A DNA stretch of 35,329 nt from Deltaproteobacteria bacterium (GTDB lineage Bacteria; Desulfobacterota; BSN033; UBA1163). The DNA lies in the NCBI GenBank assembly GCA_018333535.1, contig JAGXTA010000014.1:1-35329 (forward strand), read 5' to 3'. Within the stretch, counting starts at the first letter, position 1, and the number at the start of each line of letters is the position of its first letter. This document shows positions 8,044-17,721 of this stretch, piece by piece. The position numbers and the translations under genes are program-made. The notes beneath the pieces are model-generated. The model made no database searches. It was not told the DNA's origin and saw only the letters and a list, made by a program, of their open reading frames with translations.

Positions 8044-8111
8044 AAAAAAAGCGACTGGTGATGAGGTTTAAAACCCCTCTTCGAGACGCTTTGCGACTCT
8101 TTCCAGACGCT
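8044..8111 (-). ncRNA. Structured leader RNA of the DUF3800 fragment (three-way-junction-like, with U7 tail)
   Basis: On the minus strand, AGCGTCTGG (8103-8111) pairs with CCAGTCGCT (8050-8058) as a closing helix with a single U-U mismatch. Inside it, GAGTCGC / GCGTCTC (8083-8099, AAA loop) forms a second helix, again with one U-U mismatch. A third arm, GAGG / CCTC, lies at 8063-8079. The closing helix runs straight into seven U residues (8044-8050), as in an intrinsic terminator. The ATG of the fragment follows 11 bases later. Structured RNA motifs named after DUF3800 have been described upstream of such genes; whether this matches one needs a covariance search. Confidence 0.6.
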
Positions 8112-8116
8112 AATTA

Positions 8117-8145
8117 TTAATAAATCATCGTTTATAGAATGTCAA
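8117..8145 (-). promoter_or_regulatory. Sigma70-like promoter for the DUF3800 leader RNA
   Basis: On the minus strand, TTGACA (8140-8145) and TATTAA (8117-8122) are separated by exactly 17 bases. The predicted start, near 8110, coincides with the first base of the closing helix of the leader RNA. Confidence 0.55.
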
Positions 8146-8175
8146 GCAAATTCTTATTGCCTGTTGTTGCTCCCC

Positions 8176-8202
8176 TTTCTGACTTAATTTTTAAGTCAGA
8201 AA
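8176..8202. repeat. Perfect 12-bp inverted repeat downstream of the glycosylase gene
   Basis: TTTCTGACTTAA and TTAAGTCAGAAA flank a three-base loop. There is no T-run on either side, so it is not a standard terminator; it looks like a dispersed palindromic repeat. The rest of 8203-8295 shows nothing recognisable. Confidence 0.6.
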
Positions 8203-8295
8203 CTCCCGTTCTCGCTGGCGATGGGGGAACTCGAATGTATAGTATGAAATGATAGGCGCCGGCCAAAGTGGACATCTGCAATCCGCCACCTGCAA

Positions 8296-9111
8296 TCAAA
8301 TTCGGTGGTTTCGCCAGAAATGGTAGAGGTAGAGCTGGGCGTAGCCGGCGTAGGGGCCGAAGTGGTTTTTAACAAATTCCTCCATCTTCTTCTCCCCAAC
8401 CTTCTCTCCGTTAAAATAAGTCTTCTGCAATCCCTTTTTAATCCAGGTGTCGATGGGAAAGGCTTCGAGAAAATCGAGTGAATAGAGAAGGACGCAATCA
8501 GCGATCTTCTTCCCAACTCCGGGAAGACCCATCAACCTCTTTTTAGCTTCTTCGTATGTCAGCTCTCTTAATGCGAGGAGCTGGTCTCGATCAATACACC
8601 GGCTCGTCTTGACCAGATAGTCCGTCCTGAAACCCGCCCTCACCTCTTCCAACTGCTGAGATCCCTGGATGCAGTTGGGGTCCGGAAATCCATAGCCGAT
8701 ATGGGAGTCCCAGGTCACTTTTCTCCCGGATGATTTGCATAAGGCTTCAATCAGGCAACGGATATGGGGAATGGCCTTGGCAGAAGAGAAAAGAAATGAG
8801 ACCAGGCACTCCCAGGGGTCCTGACGGATCATTCTCATTCCCCTGTATTTCTGAATCGCCTGATGAATAAAGGGGTCACAATCAATCTCCTTTAAAATGC
8901 CGTCCATATCCTCATCCAGTCTGAAGAACCGGATAAGGAAGGATTCCTCCACCCCTTCATAGAAGAGGACATCCCCTTTTTGCTGGACCGAGAAAATACG
9001 ATTAGAGGTCTGAATAAGATAGGTATTCAGGGCCTTTGTGAAACGAAAGAACTGTCCGCACTCAAGGGTGTCTTTGAGCGAAAAAGGGTTAAGCCTTAGC
9101 CTTCCTGTCAT
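8296..9111 (-). CDS. ogg: 8-oxoguanine DNA glycosylase, OGG1 type
   Basis: A 271-residue glycosylase that removes oxidised guanine (8-oxoG) from DNA and nicks the abasic site. The N-terminal part (residues 18-24, ECGQFFR) resembles the OGG N-domain Gly-Gln-x-Phe-Arg. The helix-hairpin-helix is at LPGVGKKIADC (196-206), where Lys202 aligns with the catalytic lysine of human OGG1. Asp221 in FPIDTW aligns with its catalytic aspartate. Its ATG overlaps the M16 protease stop codon by four bases (ATGA at 9108-9111), so it is translationally coupled to a periplasmic protease. The link is probably transcriptional convenience only. It is distinct from the MutM and AGOG families by its OGG1-like N-domain. 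Confidence 0.88.
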   Translation of the reverse strand: MTGRLRLNPFSLKDTLECGQFFRFTKALNTYLIQTSNRIFSVQQKGDVLFYEGVEESFLIRFFRLDEDMDGILKEIDCDPFIHQAIQKYRGMRMIRQDPWECLVSFLFSSAKAIPHIRCLIEALCKSSGRKVTWDSHIGYGFPDPNCIQGSQQLEEVRAGFRTDYLVKTSRCIDRDQLLALRELTYEEAKKRLMGLPGVGKKIADCVLLYSLDFLEAFPIDTWIKKGLQKTYFNGEKVGEKKMEEFVKNHFGPYAGYAQLYLYHFWRNHRI

Positions 9112-11753
9112 TGTTTCTTTGCTTCCGGAGGCCGGATGATGGCGAGGGCATAGGCTTCCAGATTGAAATACTCCTTCGCAACCCGGTGGACATCTTCTCT
9201 TGTCACCTTCTGAATCTGATCAGGGTATCTCTGCAAATGGTCATATCCCAGCCCCATCAACTCGTCCGTGGACATCTGCCTTGCATGGGCGCCGTTGGTC
9301 TGAAGGCCAATCTCAAAGTTGCCGATCAGGTATCGCTTTGCCCTCTCCACCTCATCCTCTGTCAGCCCCTCGTCTTTGACCTTCTTCAGCTCCCTGAGGA
9401 CACCGGCGATAGCGGTCTCTACCTTGTCCGGATGGGTCCCCATATAGACGCAGATATATCCGGGATCCAGATTCACATTGCTGATAAATGCCAGAGCATA
9501 GGCCAGGCTTTCCTTATCCCTTAATTGGTAAAAGAGCCTTCCTCCCATGCCGGACAGGGCTGCATCGAGAACGTCGAGAACATACCGGTCTCTGCTCTGG
9601 AGAGTGGCGCCCGGGAATCCAAGGACAAAATGGGCCTGCTCCTTCTCCTTATAAACCTCGGACTTCCTCGTCTTCTGGAGAGGCGGCTCTTTGGGCACTT
9701 CGGGGGGGACAAAATTGGACTTCTGTATCTTTCCAAACTCCTTTTGAACGGCAGAGGCCGCCTGGTTTACATCCACATCTCCCACAACGGTTAAAACCAT
9801 GTTCTCAGGAACGGCGATGCGCCCGTAATATTCCTTTAACTCCTTCTGCGTGATCCTCTGGATGGTATCGAGTGTCCCAATCGTATCCATCCGGTAGGGA
9901 TGCTTCTCATAAAGAACCTTCCTGAACAGTTTGAAAACCATCCGGTCCAGGTCATCCTCCTGCTGCCGGATCGAAGCAAGGATGGACCGCCTTCTCTTCT
10001 CCATTTCATCCGTATCAAATGAGGGGTGTTTGAGAACCTCGCCGAGCAGGGTCATGGCCTCGTCAAAGTGCTGGCTCAGGAAGGTAAAGCTGAGGCCAAA
10101 GCTGTTATAGCCTGAAAAGCCGCTGAGGGAGCCTGCCATCCTCTCCACCTTTTTGGCGATTTCGAGGCTGGTCTGCTTCTCTGTGCCCTTTGTGATCATC
10201 ACAGCCATAAACTGGTTGATTCCGTTTTGGGCCTCCTCTTCGAAACGAACGCCTGCCAGAAAGGAGACCTGGATGGATACAATGGGATTGTTCCGGTTCT
10301 CTTTTACGATGAGACGGATTCCGTTTCCCAGAAGGGTCTTCGACACCGGCAGGGGCTTTTTCTTGCCAACGGGAACGACCGATGAACCTGCTTTTTCAAT
10401 CACGGCACTCAAAGAGACCTTCTTAAGGACATCGGCCTTTTCTTCCGGCGCCAGGAGACTGAGGCTCCATTGGGAGGGTTTAAAATATTTTTCTCCTATT
10501 CTCTTTATGTCCTCACTCTGAAGGAGGCTGATTCTCTTTATGTATTCCTTTTCGAATTGGACATCCCCTGTGGCGGCTTCATAATAACCCAGCTTCCTTG
10601 CCTGTCCCTGAACAGTCTGCCGGTCATAGATGAGACCGCTTTCAACATTGACCCTGACACGGTAAAGCTCTTCAGCCGTCACGCCTTCCTGGATCAACCG
10701 GTTTATCTCCTTTAGAATCTCCTCCACCGCCTTCTCCAGATTCTCTGCCTGGAGAGTCGCTCCGATGATAAAGAGGCCCGGGTCTTTCGGCGTATAAGCT
10801 GAGGCGGAGATCGAATGAACCAACCCCTTCTCCAACTTCACCTTCTGCACCAGTCGGGAGGTCTCTCCTCCTCCTAAAATCTGCTCTAAAACATCAAGGC
10901 CCGGAGTATCCTCATGCGTGACGGAAGTGATGGGAACTGCCATCTGAAAGTAGGTCTCCTTGAAATTCCCAAAGGTGAGTTTAGACCGGATTTCTTTCTG
11001 CTCAACCTCCTTCAACCTTTCAGGAAACCGTTCGGGGGGCCGTTTAAATTCCTTAAATAAGGCCCTTGCCTTTCTTTCCATCTCGAAAAGGTCAAAGTCG
11101 CCGGCTGCGACGAAAAAGATGCGATCCGGCGTATACCATCGTTTGAAAAAAGCGAGCATCTGATCTCTTGTGATTGCTCTGATTGTCTTTTCATACCCGA
11201 TAATCGGCCTTCCATAGGGATGGAGCTGAAAAGCAGTGGCCATGGTCTGCCGGAAGAGTTTTCTCGAAGGGTCATCCTCTCCCATTCGAATCTCTTCGAG
11301 AATGACCTCCCTCTCCTTTTCGAGCTCCGACGGATCGAAAACAGAGCGTTGGATGGCATCGGACAGGATATCGAGGGCAATGTCTGCATAACGGCTGGCG
11401 ATCGTAATGTGATAAACAGTTTGATCATAGGAGGTATAGGCATTGATCGAGCCACCAAGGGATTCGATCTCCTTTGCCATTTCTCCAACCTTTCTCTTCT
11501 CTGTTCCTTTGAAAATCATATGCTCGATGAAATGGCACATCCCTGCCTCATCATCCCTTTCATCTGCGCTTCCCGTCTTTACCCAGACCTGGAGGGCGAC
11601 TACAGGAGAAGTGCGGTTCTCCTCGAGGATCACCTTCATGCCATTCTCCATCGTGAATTGATGGACCCGCTCTTTTGATTGGGCATGATGGACTACGAGG
11701 AGAAGAATCGATAGGGTGATAGCAATCAAAAAAATGAATCGGAACCGTCTCAT
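9108..11753 (-). CDS. Secreted two-domain M16 (pitrilysin-family) zinc metalloprotease
   Basis: An 881-residue protein with an N-terminal hydrophobic signal (residues 4-22, FRFIFLIAITLSILLLVV) after two arginines, so it is exported, probably to the periplasm. The first M16 half holds the inverted zinc motif HFIEH at 74-78; Glu154 is the expected third ligand by spacing. The second half (from about residue 470) repeats the fold but has NQFMA where HxxEH should be, so it is non-catalytic and should form the other half of the chamber. This fused active/inactive arrangement is known for M16 proteases, which degrade peptides. CGGAGG lies nine bases before the ATG. The gene is first in an operon with ogg. 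Substrate unknown. Confidence 0.93.
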   Translation of the reverse strand: MRRFRFIFLIAITLSILLLVVHHAQSKERVHQFTMENGMKVILEENRTSPVVALQVWVKTGSADERDDEAGMCHFIEHMIFKGTEKRKVGEMAKEIESLGGSINAYTSYDQTVYHITIASRYADIALDILSDAIQRSVFDPSELEKEREVILEEIRMGEDDPSRKLFRQTMATAFQLHPYGRPIIGYEKTIRAITRDQMLAFFKRWYTPDRIFFVAAGDFDLFEMERKARALFKEFKRPPERFPERLKEVEQKEIRSKLTFGNFKETYFQMAVPITSVTHEDTPGLDVLEQILGGGETSRLVQKVKLEKGLVHSISASAYTPKDPGLFIIGATLQAENLEKAVEEILKEINRLIQEGVTAEELYRVRVNVESGLIYDRQTVQGQARKLGYYEAATGDVQFEKEYIKRISLLQSEDIKRIGEKYFKPSQWSLSLLAPEEKADVLKKVSLSAVIEKAGSSVVPVGKKKPLPVSKTLLGNGIRLIVKENRNNPIVSIQVSFLAGVRFEEEAQNGINQFMAVMITKGTEKQTSLEIAKKVERMAGSLSGFSGYNSFGLSFTFLSQHFDEAMTLLGEVLKHPSFDTDEMEKRRRSILASIRQQEDDLDRMVFKLFRKVLYEKHPYRMDTIGTLDTIQRITQKELKEYYGRIAVPENMVLTVVGDVDVNQAASAVQKEFGKIQKSNFVPPEVPKEPPLQKTRKSEVYKEKEQAHFVLGFPGATLQSRDRYVLDVLDAALSGMGGRLFYQLRDKESLAYALAFISNVNLDPGYICVYMGTHPDKVETAIAGVLRELKKVKDEGLTEDEVERAKRYLIGNFEIGLQTNGAHARQMSTDELMGLGYDHLQRYPDQIQKVTREDVHRVAKEYFNLEAYALAIIRPPEAKKQ

Positions 11754-11774
11754 GGTGCGTTACCTCCGATTATG

Positions 11775-11942
11775 TAGAAAATAAAAGTCTAACGGTAAAG
11801 GTAACCCTGCCTACCGCAGGCAGGGAGGCCCGTATCGTTAATAAAAGGCTACGTTTATCGTCTCTTAATTCTTTCCACGTAACCGTCACCGATTTACGAA
11901 ACGCCTGCCTGCCGGTAGGCAGGGGCTTCGTAACCGTAACCC
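11775..11942. repeat. Mosaic intergenic repeat, copy A
   Basis: This gene-free stretch upstream of the M16 gene is a patchwork of repeats. It contains two CCTGCC...GGCAGG palindromes (near 11808-11824 and 11903-11924). Bases 11825-11901 are a direct copy, with changes, of 32542-32619. Its left end (TCTAACGGTAA) is the inverse of the right end of copy B just before cca. Its right end GCTTCGTAACCGTAACCC is the inverse of the left end of copy B. Confidence 0.75.
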
Positions 11943-12030
11943 AAACACCCAGGGTATTTTCATGGTTTGCGTGTGTCCATGCCGTCTTGGCCGATTACTT
12001 AAAATTATAAATGAACGGACCCAAAAAACA

Positions 12031-12061
12031 AAGGGGCGAAGAGAATAACTCTTCGCCCCTT
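12031..12061 (-). terminator. Intrinsic terminator after iorB
   Basis: A perfect 13-bp stem AAGGGGCGAAGAG / CTCTTCGCCCCTT has a five-base loop. On the minus strand it is followed by TGTTTTTTGGG. It lies 23 bases beyond the iorB stop. Confidence 0.9.
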
Positions 12062-12083
12062 AAATGACAAAGTTCCTATCTTG

Positions 12084-12668
12084 TTAAACGGCCATTTTCC
12101 CTTCCCTGAAGGCATCGAGGTTAAGCTGATGGACTTTCTCGGGGAGGTGTTGCAGAAGGTTTCTCTCCCAGATTTCATCTTTAATATCAAAAAATTTTGA
12201 AAAGGCCCCAAGGGTCACAATATTGATAGCCCTCGCATCCCCGCATTTTACGGCGATATCCAGGGCTTTAATGACAAAGGCATTTCCTTTAAACAATTTT
12301 TTAAAGGTCCTGGCCACATCTTCGGGGTATTTCATCTTGCCGAGGTTGACCGCTGGAGGGTACACCTCCTGATGGTTGAGGAGCACTTTTCCTCCCTTTT
12401 TCACCCAGTTGATGTATCGCAGCCCCTCAAGGAGTTCAAAGGAGATCAGAAAATCGGCATCACCGTATTTGATCAGGGGTGAATAGACCTTTTTGCCAAA
12501 CCGGAAATGGGTGGTCACATCTCCACCCCTCTGCGCCATCCCGTGAACCTCGCTCTTCTTCACATCATAGCCGATTTCATGAAAGACCGAACAGAGTATA
12601 TCGCTGGCCAGAATCGTTCCCTGACCTCCTACCCCCGATAACAGAACATTGGTCACTTTTTCTTCCAT
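12084..12668 (-). CDS. iorB: Indolepyruvate ferredoxin oxidoreductase, beta subunit
   Basis: A 194-residue member of the 2-oxoacid:acceptor oxidoreductase gamma-domain family. The N-terminal glycine-rich SGVGGQGT (residues 11-18) is the family hallmark. With IorA it forms an oxygen-sensitive enzyme that oxidises aryl pyruvates, such as indolepyruvate and phenylpyruvate, to aryl-acyl-CoA with reduction of ferredoxin. This is part of aromatic amino-acid fermentation or its reverse. An AGGAGG lies about five bases before the ATG. It lies downstream of iorA in the same direction, with a 238-base gap holding a MITE-like element, and it is closed by the strong terminator at 12031-12061. Length is normal. 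Confidence 0.9.
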   Translation of the reverse strand: MEEKVTNVLLSGVGGQGTILASDILCSVFHEIGYDVKKSEVHGMAQRGGDVTTHFRFGKKVYSPLIKYGDADFLISFELLEGLRYINWVKKGGKVLLNHQEVYPPAVNLGKMKYPEDVARTFKKLFKGNAFVIKALDIAVKCGDARAINIVTLGAFSKFFDIKDEIWERNLLQHLPEKVHQLNLDAFREGKMAV

Positions 12669-12713
12669 TTTTTCCTCCTGGTATAATCCTTAGGGAAAAA
12701 TTACGAATTATAC

Positions 12714-12876
12714 CTGATTACTAAGATTATTTTAGATTACGGAGATTAAACCATTAATCTCTTTACTTGATAGCTTTGATTCCCAAAAGTTTATTAACAA
12801 CCCTATCTATATCCTGAGGCTTTTAGGGACCCTCATTTTTAATCGCTTTAATCTGCTTTTTAATCTTTGTAATCAG
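12714..12876. repeat. MITE-like element between iorA and iorB
   Basis: The ends are inverted copies: CTGATTACTAAGATTATTTT at the left, read in the plus direction, and CTGATTACAAAGATTAAAAA on the opposite strand at the right. The inside has no complete gene. One minus-strand frame, interrupted by a stop, reads like a decayed short ORF (IKKQIKAIKNEGP, stop, KPQDIDRVVNKLLG). Confidence 0.5.
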
Positions 12877-12906
12877 ACATCGTATTCTTTGCTCTTTATA
12901 GGATGT

Positions 12907-14721
12907 CTATGCCTTTCCCGGAACGATCGACTCAAACTTGCAGATCTGCTGGCAAACGCCGCACCCCGGACATTGTAAGCGATTGATAGAGACGACACCC
13001 TTGCGCTTGTGCCCGTCAGTGGTCAGAGCCTCCTCACCCATGACCTCTCTCCAACTGATGGCCGGGCACCCGATATCCAGACACATCCCGCAGCCCCTGC
13101 AATTCCCTATCTCAATCTCATAATAGGGATGCTCAAATTTTCTCTTTTCTCTCCGGTGGAGCATGCAGGGTCCGTTAACAGTAATAATCACGGAGGGTTC
13201 ATCCCTTTCGATCTCCTCCTTGATGACCTCCATCGTCTCTTTAATATGATAGGGATCTACTTTTCTTACATGTTTGACACCTAGCGCCCGCACTAAAACC
13301 TCCAGGTCAATCTGGTTGGTCTCTTCTCCGGTTATCGTAAAACCCGTTCCAGGATGTTCCTGAAGGCCTGTCATTCCGGTCGTCCGGTTGTCAAGGATGA
13401 TGGTCGTGGCATTCCCCTTATTATAAACAATGTCCATCAGAGGCGTGATTCCTCCATGGAGAAAGGTGGAGTCTCCGATGACCGAGCAGACCTTTCCCAG
13501 CCCTTCTTTTCCAAGCGCCTTCGATGCACCGAACGCACCCCCGACTCCGGCTCCCATGCAGACGGTGGAATGGACGGCGTTGAGCGGCGGCGCTGCGGCA
13601 AGAGTGTAACATCCGATATCCCCAAAAACAAAAACCCCCAACTTTTTTAAAGCATAGAAGAAGGGCCGGTGCGAACAGGCCGAGCAGAGGTTCGGAGGCC
13701 TCTTGGGCAGTTCATCCACATTGATTCTCTCTTTAGGAGGTTTGTAGCGCTTTCCTTTGATCGCTTTCTCAATGATCTCCGGATTGAATTCATAGAGGCT
13801 GGGCAGAACATCCTTTCCGTGAAAGATCTTGTAACCCATTGCCCTGATCTCTGTTTCGAGGAAAGGATCTAGTTGTTCCACGATGATTACTTTTTTAACC
13901 TTGGCAAAAAACTCTCTGATGATTTTCTTTGGAAGAGGCCAGACCATCCCTAATTTCAGGTAGGAATGATTCGGAAAGACTTCTTTTGCATAATTGTAAC
14001 AGACGCCGCTTGTAATCACTCCGATTTTCGGGTCATTGATCTCCATCACATTATACTTGAACTCATCAGCAAAGGCCTCTAACTTCTTCATCCTTTCCTC
14101 AACAACGACCCGCCTCATACGAACATAGATAGGGACCATTGTATATTTGGGCGCATCTTTCAGATCGAGGCCGATGGGGATGAGCGATTCTCTCCGATCT
14201 TCCAGTAAAACAGGGGAAAAGGAATGAGAGATCCGGGTCTCCGTTCTCATAAGTACGGGGGTGTCAAACTGTTCGCTCAGGTCAAATGCCAGTTTGGTAA
14301 AGTCCTTGCATTCCTGGGAATCTGAGGGCTCAATCATGGGAACTTTCCCGAACCTTGCCCAGTGGCGGCTGTCTTGTTCATTCTGGGAGCTATGGGCGTA
14401 AGGATCATCAGCCACGACAATGACAAGTCCGCCCTTAACACCGGTATAGGAAAGTGTCATGAAGGGGTCTGAAGCAACATTTAGCCCCACATGCTTCATG
14501 CAGGCCAGAGCCCTTGCACCGGCAAATGAAGCGCCGATTGCCACCTCTAAGGCAACCTTTTCATTTGGAGACCATTCGGCCTGTATATCTTTCTTATATT
14601 GACTGGAAATGGCAAAAATAATTTCACTGCTCGGCGTGCCGGGATAGGCACAGGCGACCTTAACCCCTGCTTCCCATGCCCCCCTTGCAATTGCATAATT
14701 CCCCTGTAATATCTTTTCCAT
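12907..14721 (-). CDS. iorA: Indolepyruvate ferredoxin oxidoreductase, alpha subunit
   Basis: A 604-residue thiamine-diphosphate enzyme subunit. The N-terminal pyrimidine-binding domain begins at once (GNYAIARGAWEAG, then AYPGTPSSE). The pyrophosphate-binding domain has CSACSHRPFF, GDIGCYT, GDSTF and DNRTTGMTG. The C-terminus has two 4Fe-4S clusters, CRGCGMC and CPGCGVC. It converts aryl pyruvates to aryl-acyl-CoA with IorB. I chose the internal ATG at 14721 because AGGAGG lies five bases before it. An in-frame ATG at 14754 would add 11 residues but has no ribosome site. The operon continues into iorB across the MITE-like element. The cytoplasmic enzyme implies anaerobic amino-acid metabolism. 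Confidence 0.94.
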   Translation of the reverse strand: MEKILQGNYAIARGAWEAGVKVACAYPGTPSSEIIFAISSQYKKDIQAEWSPNEKVALEVAIGASFAGARALACMKHVGLNVASDPFMTLSYTGVKGGLVIVVADDPYAHSSQNEQDSRHWARFGKVPMIEPSDSQECKDFTKLAFDLSEQFDTPVLMRTETRISHSFSPVLLEDRRESLIPIGLDLKDAPKYTMVPIYVRMRRVVVEERMKKLEAFADEFKYNVMEINDPKIGVITSGVCYNYAKEVFPNHSYLKLGMVWPLPKKIIREFFAKVKKVIIVEQLDPFLETEIRAMGYKIFHGKDVLPSLYEFNPEIIEKAIKGKRYKPPKERINVDELPKRPPNLCSACSHRPFFYALKKLGVFVFGDIGCYTLAAAPPLNAVHSTVCMGAGVGGAFGASKALGKEGLGKVCSVIGDSTFLHGGITPLMDIVYNKGNATTIILDNRTTGMTGLQEHPGTGFTITGEETNQIDLEVLVRALGVKHVRKVDPYHIKETMEVIKEEIERDEPSVIITVNGPCMLHRREKRKFEHPYYEIEIGNCRGCGMCLDIGCPAISWREVMGEEALTTDGHKRKGVVSINRLQCPGCGVCQQICKFESIVPGKA

Positions 14722-14827
14722 AATAGCCTCCTGCGGTTGGCTCTCTTTCTCCATCTGACTATGTAATTTTTATCACAACCTTAATGATATTTCCATATTT
14801 GTCAAGTGAAAAAATTAACTTGTTACG

Positions 14828-15529
14828 TTACTTCTCAAAAAAGGATACTTTCCTGAGAACGGAATTGGTTGAGAGCGATTTTGGTGAGACTTTTAAAAAA
14901 GTCCTGTAATTTTCAAGGGCTTCATCATTTTTACCCAATTTCTCATAACACCTCGCCATATTCAAATGAGCCCCCGCCCAATGGTATTTCTCCCCCAATT
15001 TGATGATCTCCTGATACGCCTTCACGGCCTTTTCATAATCCTTCTTCCCTTCGTGAGCATACCCTAACCCCTCAAGGGCAAAAAGCTGATACAACTTTTC
15101 TTTCCCGGCTTTCCTTAGGAAGGTATCATAAGCATTGATCGCTTCATCGAATTCACCCAGACGGAGATGAATTCCCCCTTTATAGATGAGAGAGGACTTT
15201 GCGGAAGATGTCCTTGAATAGGTCTTAATCACCTCCTCAAATCCTTCCAGAGTCTTTTTATAATCGGCCGGCGACCCTTCACGATATGGAGAGCTGACCA
15301 TCTGATAGGCTTCAAGAGCTAACATAAATTTTTGATTTGCCTCATCTTCCTTTCTCTGATCCCACATCCGAAACAGGAAGAAAGATAAGATGAGAACCAG
15401 AACGAGAATCGCGCCGACGCTTATCTTTTTGATATGTTCGCCGATAAAGAGATAGGACCTTTCGGTAAAACTGATAAATTCATCCGGCTGCTTTAATTTT
15501 TTCTTCGTAATCTTCTTCTTTACCTTCAT
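14828..15529 (-). CDS. Membrane-anchored tetratricopeptide repeat protein
   Basis: A 233-residue protein. A lysine-rich N-terminus (residues 2-12) is followed by one transmembrane helix at about 36-54, placing the remainder outside the cytoplasm. The rest is TPR helices: FDEAINAYDTFLRKAG, KDYEKAVKAYQEIIKLG and KNDEALENYRTFLK are consecutive repeats. The topology resembles YfgM/BamD-type TPR proteins, which act in envelope protein assembly or translocon quality control. No specific partner is evident. It stands alone, between iorA and selB, and a 224-base repeat-bearing gap separates it from selB. AAAGGGG lies six bases before the ATG. Confidence 0.8.
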   Translation of the reverse strand: MKVKKKITKKKLKQPDEFISFTERSYLFIGEHIKKISVGAILVLVLILSFFLFRMWDQRKEDEANQKFMLALEAYQMVSSPYREGSPADYKKTLEGFEEVIKTYSRTSSAKSSLIYKGGIHLRLGEFDEAINAYDTFLRKAGKEKLYQLFALEGLGYAHEGKKDYEKAVKAYQEIIKLGEKYHWAGAHLNMARCYEKLGKNDEALENYRTFLKVSPKSLSTNSVLRKVSFFEK

Positions 15530-15555
15530 AGGAAGCCCCTTTCTAAAAACTTAAT

Positions 15556-15739
15556 TGAAATCGATGTTTGTCGTTGTCGAAGCTCGTATCGATGCTCGAT
15601 TTTCAAAACTGGAGGCTCGAGTTCTTTTTTGTCGAAATTCGGACATCGTGTTTCCTGCTTCGATACAAGCGTCGTCACCGTTAAACGACATTCTCTTTAA
15701 TCCTATGCCAAACAGACTTCGTAACCGTAGCTCTAACCC
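15556..15739. repeat. Mosaic intergenic repeat, copy C
   Basis: This gene-free stretch lies between the TPR gene and selB. Bases 15566-15600 are the exact reverse complement of 32650-32684 (35 bases). The motif CTTCGTAACCGTAG...TAACCC at the right end matches the right end of copy A. Runs of TCGAAGCTCG and ATCGATGCTCGA make it locally palindromic. Confidence 0.75.
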
Positions 15740-15753
15740 ACCATTTTTCAACT

Positions 15754-17667
<1,914 letters not shown>

Positions 17668-17692
17668 CTATCCCCGAAAATGCTTCCATCAG

Positions 17693-17721
17693 ACGATAAC
17701 AAAAACCCCTCTCTCTTTCAA
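17693..17721 (-). promoter_or_regulatory. Possible selB promoter
   Basis: On the minus strand, TTGAAA and TATCGT are separated by 17 bases, with the predicted start about 20 bases before selB. The -10 box matches consensus at four of six positions. Confidence 0.35.

Noticed and set aside
7970-8085. Plus-strand folding resembling a short 6S-like RNA (ATCAGG/CCTGAT hairpin, GAGGTGTT facing AACCCCTC)
   Set aside because: The same bases on the minus strand encode the DUF3800 N-terminus and its leader RNA with promoter and U-run, which explains them better; no plus-strand promoter was found and the length is too short for 6S.
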